Below, piece after piece: positions 1 to 7,696 of a DNA stretch of 48,678 nucleotides. The stretch's first letter is position 1. Every line of letters starts with the position of its first letter. This DNA comes from Planctomycetia bacterium (GTDB taxonomy: Bacteria; Planctomycetota; MHYJ01; WSZJ01): NCBI GenBank assembly GCA_020849035.1, contig JADLHC010000194.1, positions 1 to 48,678 of the forward strand, in the 5' to 3' direction. The position numbers were made by a program, and so were the translations under genes. Below the pieces are notes generated by a model. It saw only the letters and a program-made list of their open reading frames with translations. It had not been told where the DNA came from and ran no database searches.

Positions 1-1033
1 CCGCCATCCAGAGCTCGACCGGCTTGCTCTCGTCGTTCGTGTACAGGATCTTCATCCGGTCGCGCTCCGCGTCGACCTCCACGTCCTCCGTCACCAGCAG
101 CCCGTCCTCGATCCGCTGCCGCCGCTCCGTCCTCTTGAACTTGTAGCGGTCCTTGCGGATCTCGTTCAGCACGAACCCCGTCCTGTAGTCCACCTCCACC
201 ATCTTCCCCGAGTCCGGGTCCTTCTCGCGCTCGATCTTCCCGATCTCGCCGGTCTGCCCCTTCTCCTCGTTCGCCGGGAGCACCGTGTACTTCCTCTCTT
301 TCCACTGCCCGCCGATGAACTTCCGCACCGTCAGCGCCGCCGCCTGCGGGCTGCCCCCCGTGTAGACCACCACCACGCCGGACGGGACCGTCGCCTCCAC
401 CACCTGGCTGAAGTCCGTCTCCTGCTTCCCGTCCTTCGTCTTGTCCTTCGTCCGCGCCTTCACCTTGTACGCGTACTTCTTCTTCGGCTCCACCTTCGTG
501 TCCGTGTACTCGCGCGCCTTCACCTTCGTCAGGCTCGCCCAGCCCTTCCCCGCCTCCTGCCGGAAGATCTCGTACTCAAGGATCGCGGCGGCCTCCTCCC
601 CGACCGGAACCTTGCCGTCGGTCCACTTCACCTTCACCTGCCCCAGCTCCGTCTCGACCGCGCCCATCACGGGCGTCGTCAGGTACTTGTCCTTCACCAC
701 CGGCGGCTTCGGACCGCCCGTGTCGCCCTTGACCGTCACCTTCACCGTGGGCTTGAACATCGACACCCACATCCGCTGCCCCTCCGGCTTCTGCGCCGCG
801 TCCGCCCCCCAGCGGCTCTGAAGCGGCGTGAAGTCGACCTTCTCCCGCGCCGGCTCGGGGTTCGACTGCAGCTTCTGCTGGGCCTGCGTCACCTTCGCGT
901 CCAGGCCCCGCATCTCGTCGTCGGAAGCGATCCCGAACGCGTAGGCCGCGTACCCCACGAGCAGGAGCACGGCCGCCCCGATCGCGAACTGGTCGCCCTT
1001 CTCCGTCATCAGTTCCTTCATGTCCACAGCCAT
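1..1033 (-). CDS. PilP-position membrane protein with fn3-like domain (partial)
   Basis: This reading frame runs off the left edge of the window, so its C-terminus is missing. It starts at an ATG (MAVDMKEL) 12 bases after the PilO-like gene, with GGAG in front. An N-terminal transmembrane segment around residues 17-36 is followed by a polar linker. A region around residues 120-190 has the YEIFRQ / YTDT / YAYKVKARTK pattern of a fibronectin type III fold, and a charged beta-rich tail follows. Its position after a PilM-PilN fusion and a PilO-like protein is where PilP sits in type IV pilus operons. I see no direct PilP similarity, so a role as periplasmic assembly subunit is inferred from context. 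Confidence 0.7.
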   Translation of the reverse strand, partial: MAVDMKELMTEKGDQFAIGAAVLLLVGYAAYAFGIASDDEMRGLDAKVTQAQQKLQSNPEPAREKVDFTPLQSRWGADAAQKPEGQRMWVSMFKPTVKVTVKGDTGGPKPPVVKDKYLTTPVMGAVETELGQVKVKWTDGKVPVGEEAAAILEYEIFRQEAGKGWASLTKVKAREYTDTKVEPKKKYAYKVKARTKDKTKDGKQETDFSQVVEATVPSGVVVVYTGGSPQAAALTVRKFIGGQWKERKYTVLPANEEKGQTGEIGKIEREKDPDSGKMVEVDYRTGFVLNEIRKDRYKFKRTERRQRIEDGLLVTEDVEVDAERDRMKILYTNDESKPVELWMA

Positions 1034-1045
1034 GGACGTGGCTCC

Positions 1046-1987
1046 TTACTTCAGGCGGGCCTCGGGGAAGTTGAAGTTGTACGCCTCGACCAGGATGTTC
1101 ACGCGCAGGGCGGGCTCGACCGGGACGGGTTCCTTCCAGTCCGGCTTCTCCCTCTCGGCCTTCTCCACCTCGATCTCGAGCTCAGCCTTGGGCGACCACT
1201 GCGGCGACAGGTCGCGCTCCACGTTCATCGCCACGATCCGGAACATCGGCCCGGGCTTCGCCGGGTCGTACCGCAGGATCGCGTTCGTGAAGGCCGGAAG
1301 GTCCTTCCACGCGAACGACGCCTCGACCACGAACGGGATGGTCATCCCCAGGTCGTTCGTAATCACGCGCTCGTTCATCCTGGCGGTGATCTGCGGCGGG
1401 CCCGCCACCTTCGAGAACTGCACCTTGTAGAACCTCTGAGCCTTCGCCTCGAGCAGCGCGTCCTTCATCCGCGCGTGGATGTTGTACACGCGCTGCCACT
1501 TCTTCTTCGCCTCCAGCTCGTCCGCGACGTCCGCAGACAGCGGGAACTCGAACCCCTGCACCTTCTGGTCGCCGTAGGTCGCCTTCCCGTCCGCCGGCAC
1601 GTTCGCGTCGCCCATCGCGGCGCGCAGCTCCTTCAGCATCTGCGCGATCCCGTCCGTCGCGCGCGACATCAGCACGCCCTTCTGCGGAAGCGTGTCGTCG
1701 AACCACCGCTCGAGCACGGCGTCCGAGGCGTTGTAGAAGCCGTACAGCTTCTTCGACTCCTCGTTCACGGCGCCCAGGTGCGCGTTCCCGCCGTCGATCC
1801 ATTTCGGCGTCGGCACCTTGCCGCCTGCGGCGATCATGTTCAGGTCGTTCTCGAACTGGTTCTTCACCGTCTCCTGCTGGGTGGACGCCTCCGTCCATGC
1901 CGGAAGCACCAGCGCCACGAGGATTCCGACCGCGACCACCAGGCCCGCGATGATCCCGACCAGGAAGCCGTTCTTCTTCAGGTCCAC
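1046..1987 (-). CDS. PilO/Amuc_1100-like inner-membrane assembly protein
   Basis: A 313-residue protein with one N-terminal transmembrane helix (about residues 8-30), then a long periplasmic part that begins with a coiled-coil-like stretch (QQETVKNQFENDLN) and ends in alternating alpha/beta sequence. This is the layout of PilO and of Akkermansia Amuc_1100. The start is a GTG 12 bases after pilM, preceded by AGAGAGG. The gene sits between the PilM-PilN fusion and an fn3-containing membrane protein, so it probably belongs to the inner-membrane platform of a type IV pilus-like or type II secretion-like machine. The assignment rests on architecture and gene order rather than a signature motif. 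Confidence 0.65.
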   Translation of the reverse strand: MDLKKNGFLVGIIAGLVVAVGILVALVLPAWTEASTQQETVKNQFENDLNMIAAGGKVPTPKWIDGGNAHLGAVNEESKKLYGFYNASDAVLERWFDDTLPQKGVLMSRATDGIAQMLKELRAAMGDANVPADGKATYGDQKVQGFEFPLSADVADELEAKKKWQRVYNIHARMKDALLEAKAQRFYKVQFSKVAGPPQITARMNERVITNDLGMTIPFVVEASFAWKDLPAFTNAILRYDPAKPGPMFRIVAMNVERDLSPQWSPKAELEIEVEKAEREKPDWKEPVPVEPALRVNILVEAYNFNFPEARLK

Positions 1988-1999
1988 GGTTTCGCCTCT

Positions 2000-3796
2000 C
2001 TACTTGTTGTTTCCGCCGGGATTCGCCGCGTCCGCCACGACCTTCGAGGGCAGGATCTTCACGTTGATCTTGAAGCGATGGAACGTGCGCCCGCCGAACA
2101 GGCTCGAGGGGAGGCCCATCATGCCCTCGTCGGCCTTGGTGATGAGGCGGCTGAACGGCTTCTGGTCGAGGATTTCGATGGAGGGCTCGCCGTCGATCTC
2201 GAGCTTGTGCTTGGTCTTGAGGACCTCCACGAACCTGTCCACGATCCTGGACTTGATGAGGTTGAGCGCGTCGTTCGACGAGGCCTGCGCGGGCACGCCG
2301 CCCTCCACCTCGAGGGAGAACCGGTTGGTCTCGCCGATGACGCCCCTCGGCATGCCCTCCGTCACCGGATCGAGGGCCTCCTCGGTGTCGACGCGCAGGA
2401 TCCAGACCTGCCCGTTGGCGTCGGCGATTTCCTTCGACTCGTTCTCGGGAAGGACTTCGGAGAGCGCGTTGAGGACGACCGTCGCCGTGTCGCGGCGGAG
2501 GTTGAGCACCTTGAGCTTCTGCGGCTCGACCGCCGCAGCGTCGATCTGCTTCTCGATCCCGCTGTACCGGTTGTTCAGGTCCTTGAACTGCGACGTGACC
2601 TGCCCGGCCTTCCCCGCCAGCTCCGTCCACTTCGCTTTGTCGGAGTCGGCCTTGAAGTACATGAGTCCGGTCGTCGCGATCACCACAGCGACCGCGGCCG
2701 CGAAGATCGGCTTCTTCTTCGCGAATTCGCGCTTCTTCAGCTCCTCCTCCGGCAGGAGGTTGATCTTGTTGCGCGCGAAGCCCATCCCCTGCAGGCCGAG
2801 CCCGCAGGCCACGCCCAGCGTCGGGAGATAGTCCTGGAACTGCGCCTCCGGCACGCTGTTCGACACGCTGAACTTGTTCAGCTTGGCGAGCTTCAACGCC
2901 TCGATCTGGAGGTTCTGGCTGAGGAAGCGCTGCAGGTTGATCGTCTTGCTCGCGTTCCCGACGAGCATCATCTTCTCGAACCGCACCGTCTTCGACAGCG
3001 ACTTGTAGTAGCCGATCGAGCGGTGGATTTCGCCGACCAGGTCGCGCAGAACGGGCTGGACGACGCCGAAGATCTTCTGCGCCTGCTGCGAGCTGCTCGC
3101 GTTCACCTTCAGCTTCTCGGCCTCGGCGAGCGGGATCTGGAACTTCTGCTGCAACGCCTTCGTGATGGTGTTGCCCGTGATCGGGATGTTGCGGATCCAG
3201 AACTTTTCGCCGTCGATCACCACCAGGTCGCTGTTCTCCGCGCCGATGTCGAGCACGAAGCAGTTCGTGCCGACGTCCTGGTCGTGCACGAGGAAGTTGT
3301 AGAGCGCGACCGGCGAGAACTGCAGCACGTCGCACGGGAAGTTCACCGCGTTCAGGTGCGACAGGAACTGGTAGATGATGTCCTTCTTCACCGCGAACAG
3401 CACAAGCTCGAGCTCGTCGCCCGGCCCGTACTCCTTCTCGACCAGCTGGTAGCCCCAGACGACCTGGTCCATCGGGAACGGGATGTGCTGCTGCGCCTCG
3501 AACTTCACCAGCTGCGCCACCTTCTTCGGCTCGGTGGGCGGAATCTTGATGAAGCGGTTGAACGTCGTGTGCCCGGGGAGCGAGACGACCACCTTCTCGC
3601 CGCCGAGCCGCTGGCGCTTCATCAGCTGGGTGAGCGCCTCGCGGATCTGGGTGCCCTCGTCGGCGCCTTCCTGGCCGATGGGGTACTCGATGACGTCGAG
3701 GTGCGTGATTTCCGCGGCGCCGTCGCGCAGCGGGTTCAGGCGGACGGCCTTGACGCTGAACTTGCTGACGTCTACGCCCCACACGGCCTTGGCCAT
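2000..3796 (-). CDS. pilM: Type IV pilus assembly protein PilM fused to a PilN-like domain
   Basis: Residues 1 to about 345 form an actin-like PilM ATPase. The N-terminal phosphate loop WGVDVSKFSVKAVRL, the second motif FVLDIGAENSDLVVIDG, and PSK-type segments such as TGNTITKALQQK are all visible. After it comes LLPEEELKKREF, the cytoplasmic anchor that normally begins PilN, then a transmembrane helix near residues 365-382 and a coiled-coil plus ferredoxin-like periplasmic part to residue 598. PilM normally binds the N-terminal tail of PilN, so this fusion would make the contact permanent. Akkermansia Amuc_1101 has a comparable role. The gene leads a three-gene operon and has a promoter and GGGAGAG upstream. 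Confidence 0.88.
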   Translation of the reverse strand: MAKAVWGVDVSKFSVKAVRLNPLRDGAAEITHLDVIEYPIGQEGADEGTQIREALTQLMKRQRLGGEKVVVSLPGHTTFNRFIKIPPTEPKKVAQLVKFEAQQHIPFPMDQVVWGYQLVEKEYGPGDELELVLFAVKKDIIYQFLSHLNAVNFPCDVLQFSPVALYNFLVHDQDVGTNCFVLDIGAENSDLVVIDGEKFWIRNIPITGNTITKALQQKFQIPLAEAEKLKVNASSSQQAQKIFGVVQPVLRDLVGEIHRSIGYYKSLSKTVRFEKMMLVGNASKTINLQRFLSQNLQIEALKLAKLNKFSVSNSVPEAQFQDYLPTLGVACGLGLQGMGFARNKINLLPEEELKKREFAKKKPIFAAAVAVVIATTGLMYFKADSDKAKWTELAGKAGQVTSQFKDLNNRYSGIEKQIDAAAVEPQKLKVLNLRRDTATVVLNALSEVLPENESKEIADANGQVWILRVDTEEALDPVTEGMPRGVIGETNRFSLEVEGGVPAQASSNDALNLIKSRIVDRFVEVLKTKHKLEIDGEPSIEILDQKPFSRLITKADEGMMGLPSSLFGGRTFHRFKINVKILPSKVVADAANPGGNNK

Positions 3797-3853
3797 GGAA
3801 CTCTCCCGAATGGGCGGACTTAAAGCCGGACTGCTTGGGACTTTAAGGGCGCT

Positions 3854-3882
3854 GTTGTAGGCCTCGCGAAAATGCGAGTCAA
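3854..3882 (-). promoter_or_regulatory. Sigma-70-type promoter of the pilM operon
   Basis: On the minus strand TTGACT is followed by a 17-base spacer and TACAAC. This leaves a leader of about 50 bases before the pilM ATG. The leader holds a 7-bp inverted repeat (CTTAAAG at 3819-3825 with CTTTAAG at 3841-3847), whose role is unknown. Confidence 0.6.
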
Positions 3883-4055
3883 GGAAAACGCAACGAGCGC
3901 TCGGGAATCGGGCCGGGAAGGGATCGGTTCCGGCTGGGTTTGGCGGGGGTCAGGCGGTGGCCACTTCCATTGAGCCTTCGCCTTTCCCTGCTCGACCCGA
4001 CTCTCAAGCGCTCTGCAAGGGAGACGGGCGGCGGTCTGTAAACCCTGCAGTTTTT

Positions 4056-4775
4056 TTACAGTCCGGAGCCGAGGGAGGAGAGCTTCTCGAGGACCCCGCG
4101 GAGATCGTCCTTGACCGATTCCGTATCGCCCGGGGTTCGAAGGAGATACGACGGGTGGTAGGTGGCGGTGACCCAGCGGCCGTCGAGAAGCCGCCAGGTG
4201 CCGCGAAGGGCCTTCATGGAGCCTTCCCAGCCGAGGAGGGAGAAGGCGGCGTGCTTGCCGAGCGCACAGAGGACTTTGGGGTTGACCAGCTCGATCTGCC
4301 TCTTTAGGACGGGGGCGCAGGCGGCGACTTCGGCGGGTTCGGGGGGGCGGTTGTCGGGCGGGCGGCACTTGAGGACGTTGGCGATGTAGACCTGGTCGCG
4401 GGAGATCCCGACGTCCTTGAGGATCCGCGTCAGGAGCTGGCCAGCGCGTCCGACGAAGACCTCGCCGCGGGCGTCCTCGTCGGCGCCGGGCGCTTCGCCG
4501 ACGAACATGAGTGGCGAAGGCTTGCCGGAGCAGAAGACGGTCTGGGTGCGTGTCCGTGCGAGGGGGCACGCGGTGCACGCGGCGACCTGGGCGCGGAGGG
4601 AGTCGAGATCGGCGGGAGAGAGGGCGAGCGGGCGGGAGGGCGGGAGGGCGGGTTCGGTCCGGGGCACGGAGTCGACGCCCCAGGATTTCCAGTCGAGAAG
4701 CTGGTCTTTGAGGAGCTTGCGCGGGTCCACGCCGGGATCTTCTGCGCGGCGGCGAGGGACGGAAAGGACTTTCAC
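4056..4775 (-). CDS. udg: Uracil-DNA glycosylase, family 4
   Basis: Removes uracil from DNA to start base excision repair. The 239-residue product carries the family 4 active-site motif GEAPGADEDARGEVFVGRAG and the C-terminal HPSYLLR motif. Cysteines placed to bind a 4Fe-4S cluster are seen as CTACP near the start, KCRPP in the middle and another about 15 residues later, which distinguishes this family from E. coli Ung. The GTG start overlaps the upstream stop as GTGA, so it is probably translated by coupling. A longer in-frame reading begins within the upstream gene and is less likely. The stop lies in a CTGTAAA...TTTACAG inverted repeat. Confidence 0.93.
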   Translation of the reverse strand: MKVLSVPRRRAEDPGVDPRKLLKDQLLDWKSWGVDSVPRTEPALPPSRPLALSPADLDSLRAQVAACTACPLARTRTQTVFCSGKPSPLMFVGEAPGADEDARGEVFVGRAGQLLTRILKDVGISRDQVYIANVLKCRPPDNRPPEPAEVAACAPVLKRQIELVNPKVLCALGKHAAFSLLGWEGSMKALRGTWRLLDGRWVTATYHPSYLLRTPGDTESVKDDLRGVLEKLSSLGSGL

Positions 4776-5071
4776 TCCCACTCGACCTGGCAGGCGTCTC
4801 CGCTTCTCCCCGCGGGCAGCGGCCCGAAACGGATGACTCCCGTGCGCAGCGCACCGGCGGAGTCGCGGATCGTGACGCGGAAGACCGGCCATCCGCCCGT
4901 CAGGAGGGACTTGCGGGAGAAGGGGACCTGGTGAACGGAAAGGACCTCGTACTTCTCGCGCCGCGCCCACTCGCGGAGGCGGACACGCCCGAGGCGGGTG
5001 TCCAGCACCATCGCGACGACCAGCGCCGCGACGACCGCGGCCGCGATGAGGCCGAGCACAAGCTCGGTCAC
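4772..5071 (-). CDS. Small single-pass membrane protein of unknown function
   Basis: A 99-residue protein with one N-terminal transmembrane helix (about residues 4-24, LVLGLIAAAVVAALVVAMVL) and a soluble basic domain with beta-strand-like sequence (KYEVLSVHQVPF, WPVFRVTIRD). The GTG start overlaps the nrnA stop by four bases and its stop overlaps the udg start in the same way. I do not recognise a family. The tight coupling suggests co-expression with the two nucleic-acid enzymes rather than a proven shared pathway. Confidence 0.75.
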   Translation of the reverse strand: MTELVLGLIAAAVVAALVVAMVLDTRLGRVRLREWARREKYEVLSVHQVPFSRKSLLTGGWPVFRVTIRDSAGALRTGVIRFGPLPAGRSGDACQVEWE

Positions 5072-6057
5072 GGCCCCAGCTCCGCCTGCGCCGCCTCGAC
5101 CGCGGCCTTCTCGGCCTCCTCCATCGTCATCTTCAGCGTCGCTCCCGCCGCGCGCTTGTGGCCGCCGCCGCCGAAGCGCGCGCAGAGGGCGACGGCGTCG
5201 CAGGTCGCCTCGGTGCGCACGCTGAGCTTCACCGCGCCCTCGACGGCGCGCAGCAGCATCGCGACCTCGACGCCCTTGATGCTCTTCACCATCGCGACGA
5301 AGTCCTGCCCTTCCGTGATCACGATCCCCGCCTGCTCGAACATTTCCGGCGTGAGGCGCGTCCAGGCGATCTTCCCGCCCGCCGCCGTCTTCACGGCGCG
5401 GATCGCCTCCGCGTGGATCCGGAGCTCGGGGAGCGTCTTCTGTCCCCAGATCGCGCGGTGGATCGTGCCGGGCTCGACGCCGTGCGCGAGGAGGTCGGCG
5501 GCGAGGAGGTGCGTGGAGGGGCGCGTGGAGGGGAACATGAAGCGCCCGGTGTCGGTGACGACGGCGACGTAGAGGCACACGGCGCTGTCGCGGTCGAGCG
5601 GCCAGCCGGCTTCCTTCGCCAGCGCGTAGATCATCTCGCCGGTGCTCGCGGACTCGCCCTCGACCCAGTTCACCGCGCCGAATCTCGAGTTGCTCGCGTG
5701 GTGGTCGATGTTCACGATGCGCGCGCCCTTCGGCACAGCGGCCTGCATCCCCTCCGTGCGGTCCAGCCCCGAGGCGTCCACGACGAGCACCGCGTCGTAC
5801 GGCGGCCGGGCGTGGGCCGGGGTTCCCCCGATGCGCGCCGCGCCCGGGAGGAACGCGAGGTCGGGGGGCGCTCCCCCGTCCACCACCATGTCCACCGTCT
5901 TCCCCTGCGACTCCAGCAGCCGCGCCAGCCCCAGCTCGCTTCCCAGCGCGTCCCCGTCGGGCCGCGCGTGCGTCACGATGAGGAACCGGCGGCCGCGGCG
6001 GAGCTCGTCCACCGCGGCGCGCAGGCCGGCCGGGTCCGCCAGCGGCATCGCGGGCAT
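5068..6057 (-). CDS. nrnA: DHH/DHHA1 phosphoesterase, NrnA-like (oligoribonuclease / pAp phosphatase)
   Basis: A 329-residue DHH-family phosphoesterase, the usual length for NrnA, which degrades short oligoribonucleotides and dephosphorylates pAp. Motif I is seen in THARPDGDALGSELG, the second metal ligand in VVDASG, the DHH motif in NIDHHASN, and the fourth in VTDTGRF. The C-terminal DHHA1 domain has GGGGHKRAAG. The ATG at 6057 (MPAMPLADP) follows TACACT by six bases with no Shine-Dalgarno, so the transcript is probably leaderless; an ATG three codons later is possible. It heads the operon with the small membrane protein and udg. RecJ is less likely because that family is much longer. Confidence 0.88.
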   Translation of the reverse strand: MPAMPLADPAGLRAAVDELRRGRRFLIVTHARPDGDALGSELGLARLLESQGKTVDMVVDGGAPPDLAFLPGAARIGGTPAHARPPYDAVLVVDASGLDRTEGMQAAVPKGARIVNIDHHASNSRFGAVNWVEGESASTGEMIYALAKEAGWPLDRDSAVCLYVAVVTDTGRFMFPSTRPSTHLLAADLLAHGVEPGTIHRAIWGQKTLPELRIHAEAIRAVKTAAGGKIAWTRLTPEMFEQAGIVITEGQDFVAMVKSIKGVEVAMLLRAVEGAVKLSVRTEATCDAVALCARFGGGGHKRAAGATLKMTMEEAEKAAVEAAQAELGP

Positions 6058-6063
6058 CGCGCG

Positions 6064-6069
6064 AGTGTA
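6064..6069 (-). promoter_or_regulatory. -10 element of a probable leaderless nrnA promoter
   Basis: TACACT on the minus strand ends six bases before the nrnA ATG. No convincing -35 hexamer is seen at 16-18 bases, and there is no ribosome binding site. Confidence 0.45.
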
Positions 6070-6142
6070 AGCGATCGGGCGCCGGCGCGCGAGCGGACGC
6101 AATGCTGGAAGGCCGGGCGCGCGGATGCGACACTTCCCCGCC

Positions 6143-7510
6143 ATGGCGCTCAAGACGACGGTCCCGATCGACATCCGGAAGCCCTTTGAGGAGGCGCTCG
6201 GGCGGGAGAACGAGGTCTGGTCGACGTCCTCCTCGCGGAATCGCGCCGGAGACCCGGGCGAGACGTGGGTGGTCGCGACGAAGACGCGCGTGCTGGTCGG
6301 CGACCGCGGATTCGGCGGGCCCATCTCGATCCGGGAGATTCCGCTGAAGGACATCAAGGGCTGCGAGATGGAGGGAGGCTCCTTCGGGGCGGGGCGGGTG
6401 GTGCTGGTCGGGAAGGCGGGGGCGCTGGACCATGTCTGCTACAGCTCGCTCGAGCGGGACGATTTCGCGCGGCTGGGGGACCGGATCCGTGCGGGCGCCG
6501 CGGAAGTGCCGCAGGCGCAGCCGCTGGTCGCGGGCGGGGGATCGAAGAAGACGCAGAAGTTCGCTCCGCCTCCCGCGGACGAGATCCCCATGGCGCAGCC
6601 GGTCGAACCGCCGCGCGAGCGCCCGCCCCTTCCGCCCTACAAGGGCCGCGTCCCCGCCGGCGGGGCGTTCGACCTGTTCCTGGACGCGCCGTACGCGTTC
6701 GCGGGGACACCGCTGCGCGGCGTGCTGCGGCTGCACTGGCCGAAGGACCGGCCGGTGCGCGGGGTGCGGCTGTACTGGACGGGGCGGGAGCGGACACGGG
6801 TGACGGTGGGAAGCGGGAAGCACCAGCGGACGTACCGGGAGGACCGCTCGTGGGCGTCGTACCGGATCGGGCTGTTCGGCGCGGTGGAGCCGCTCGGTTT
6901 CTTTGCATCCGTCGGGGATGCGATGAGCAGCGCGCAGCATCCGGTGCTGAAGGCGGGGACGTACGAGTATCCGTTCGAGTTCGAGATTCCGGCGAACGCG
7001 CCGGCCGCGTATTCGGGGAGGAACGCGACGGTCTCGTGGGCGCTGGACGCGGTGGTGGACATCCCGCGCGCGTTCGACCTGACGGCGCAGTACCCGATCC
7101 GCGTGATTCCGCGGGTGCCGGACAAGGTGACGTCGAGGGAAGCGCGGAGCGACGGAAGCGTCTTCGTGCGGGCCTGGCTGAACGCGGGGCCGATCGGCCC
7201 CGGGGGAACGGTGACGGGGACGTTTCGCGTCGGGAATCCTTCGCAGAAGACGATCCGGTGGGTGAACGTCCAGCTGGTGAGGGAGGAGCACGCGGTGGCG
7301 AAGGGGCACTCGCGGAGGGCTGAGGTCGTAGAGAGCGCGATCCGGTTTGCGGGGAAGGACGTCGGGGAGGGAGAGGTGCCGTTCGAGCTGAAGCTGCCGG
7401 GGTCGTTCTGTCCGTGGCGCGGGCAGTATTGCGGCGTGAGTTATACGGTGGTGGTTTCGCTGGATGTGGCCTGGGCGTTTGACGTGGCGGCGCGGCTGAC
7501 GATTGCGTGA
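6143..7510 (+). CDS. Arrestin-fold protein with an N-terminal PH-like domain
   Basis: A 455-residue cytosolic protein without signal peptide or membrane segment. Residues 1 to about 120 alternate short beta strands (TWVVATKTRVLVGDRG, ISIREIPLKDIKGCEME) in a way typical of PH-like domains. After a proline-rich linker, about residues 160-455 have two beta-sandwich halves resembling the arrestin/Spo0M fold: GTYEYPFEFEIPANAP and a C-terminal VPFELKLP...YTVVVSLDVAWAFDV are characteristic segments. A second in-frame ATG at 6125 is possible. The gene is divergent from nrnA and about 185 bases before a Ser/Thr kinase. The function is unknown; a scaffold or membrane-association role is inference. Confidence 0.75.
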   Translation: MALKTTVPIDIRKPFEEALGRENEVWSTSSSRNRAGDPGETWVVATKTRVLVGDRGFGGPISIREIPLKDIKGCEMEGGSFGAGRVVLVGKAGALDHVCYSSLERDDFARLGDRIRAGAAEVPQAQPLVAGGGSKKTQKFAPPPADEIPMAQPVEPPRERPPLPPYKGRVPAGGAFDLFLDAPYAFAGTPLRGVLRLHWPKDRPVRGVRLYWTGRERTRVTVGSGKHQRTYREDRSWASYRIGLFGAVEPLGFFASVGDAMSSAQHPVLKAGTYEYPFEFEIPANAPAAYSGRNATVSWALDAVVDIPRAFDLTAQYPIRVIPRVPDKVTSREARSDGSVFVRAWLNAGPIGPGGTVTGTFRVGNPSQKTIRWVNVQLVREEHAVAKGHSRRAEVVESAIRFAGKDVGEGEVPFELKLPGSFCPWRGQYCGVSYTVVVSLDVAWAFDVAARLTIA

Positions 7511-7523
7511 CCGGGGTGGTTCA

Positions 7524-7537
7524 ATTCTGTACAGAAT
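7524..7537. promoter_or_regulatory. Perfect 14-bp palindrome, possible operator
   Basis: ATTCTGTACAGAAT lies 13 bases after the arrestin-like gene and about 160 bases before the kinase gene. It is a two-fold symmetric site of the kind bound by dimeric repressors. The core CTGTACAG recalls half-sites of some LexA boxes but lacks the usual spacer. The rest of the 7511-7696 gap shows nothing else I can support. Confidence 0.35.
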
Positions 7538-7696
7538 GCCCTGAAACCAGACACTCCCGGGTCCGGCCGCCGGAGGAGCGTGACTACAAGCACTTGCGCG
7601 ACAAAGACTTATGCGCGCTTCAAAGGTCGAGCCGCCGGGCTTGGGAATTGCAGCGATTCCACGCGGAGGTTTTTTTGTCATTTCCCTTAAGCGGAG

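Noticed and set aside
1475..3823. A very long open frame on the plus strand opposite the pilus operon
   Set aside because: It is an antisense shadow produced by G/C at third codon positions. Its translation is Arg/Leu/Asp-rich low-information sequence with no domain, while the minus strand encodes a clear PilM.
4049..4058. T7 run near the udg stop as a terminator or slippage site
   Set aside because: The homopolymer lies after the stop codon with only a weak 7-bp hairpin and no downstream U tract on the udg strand.
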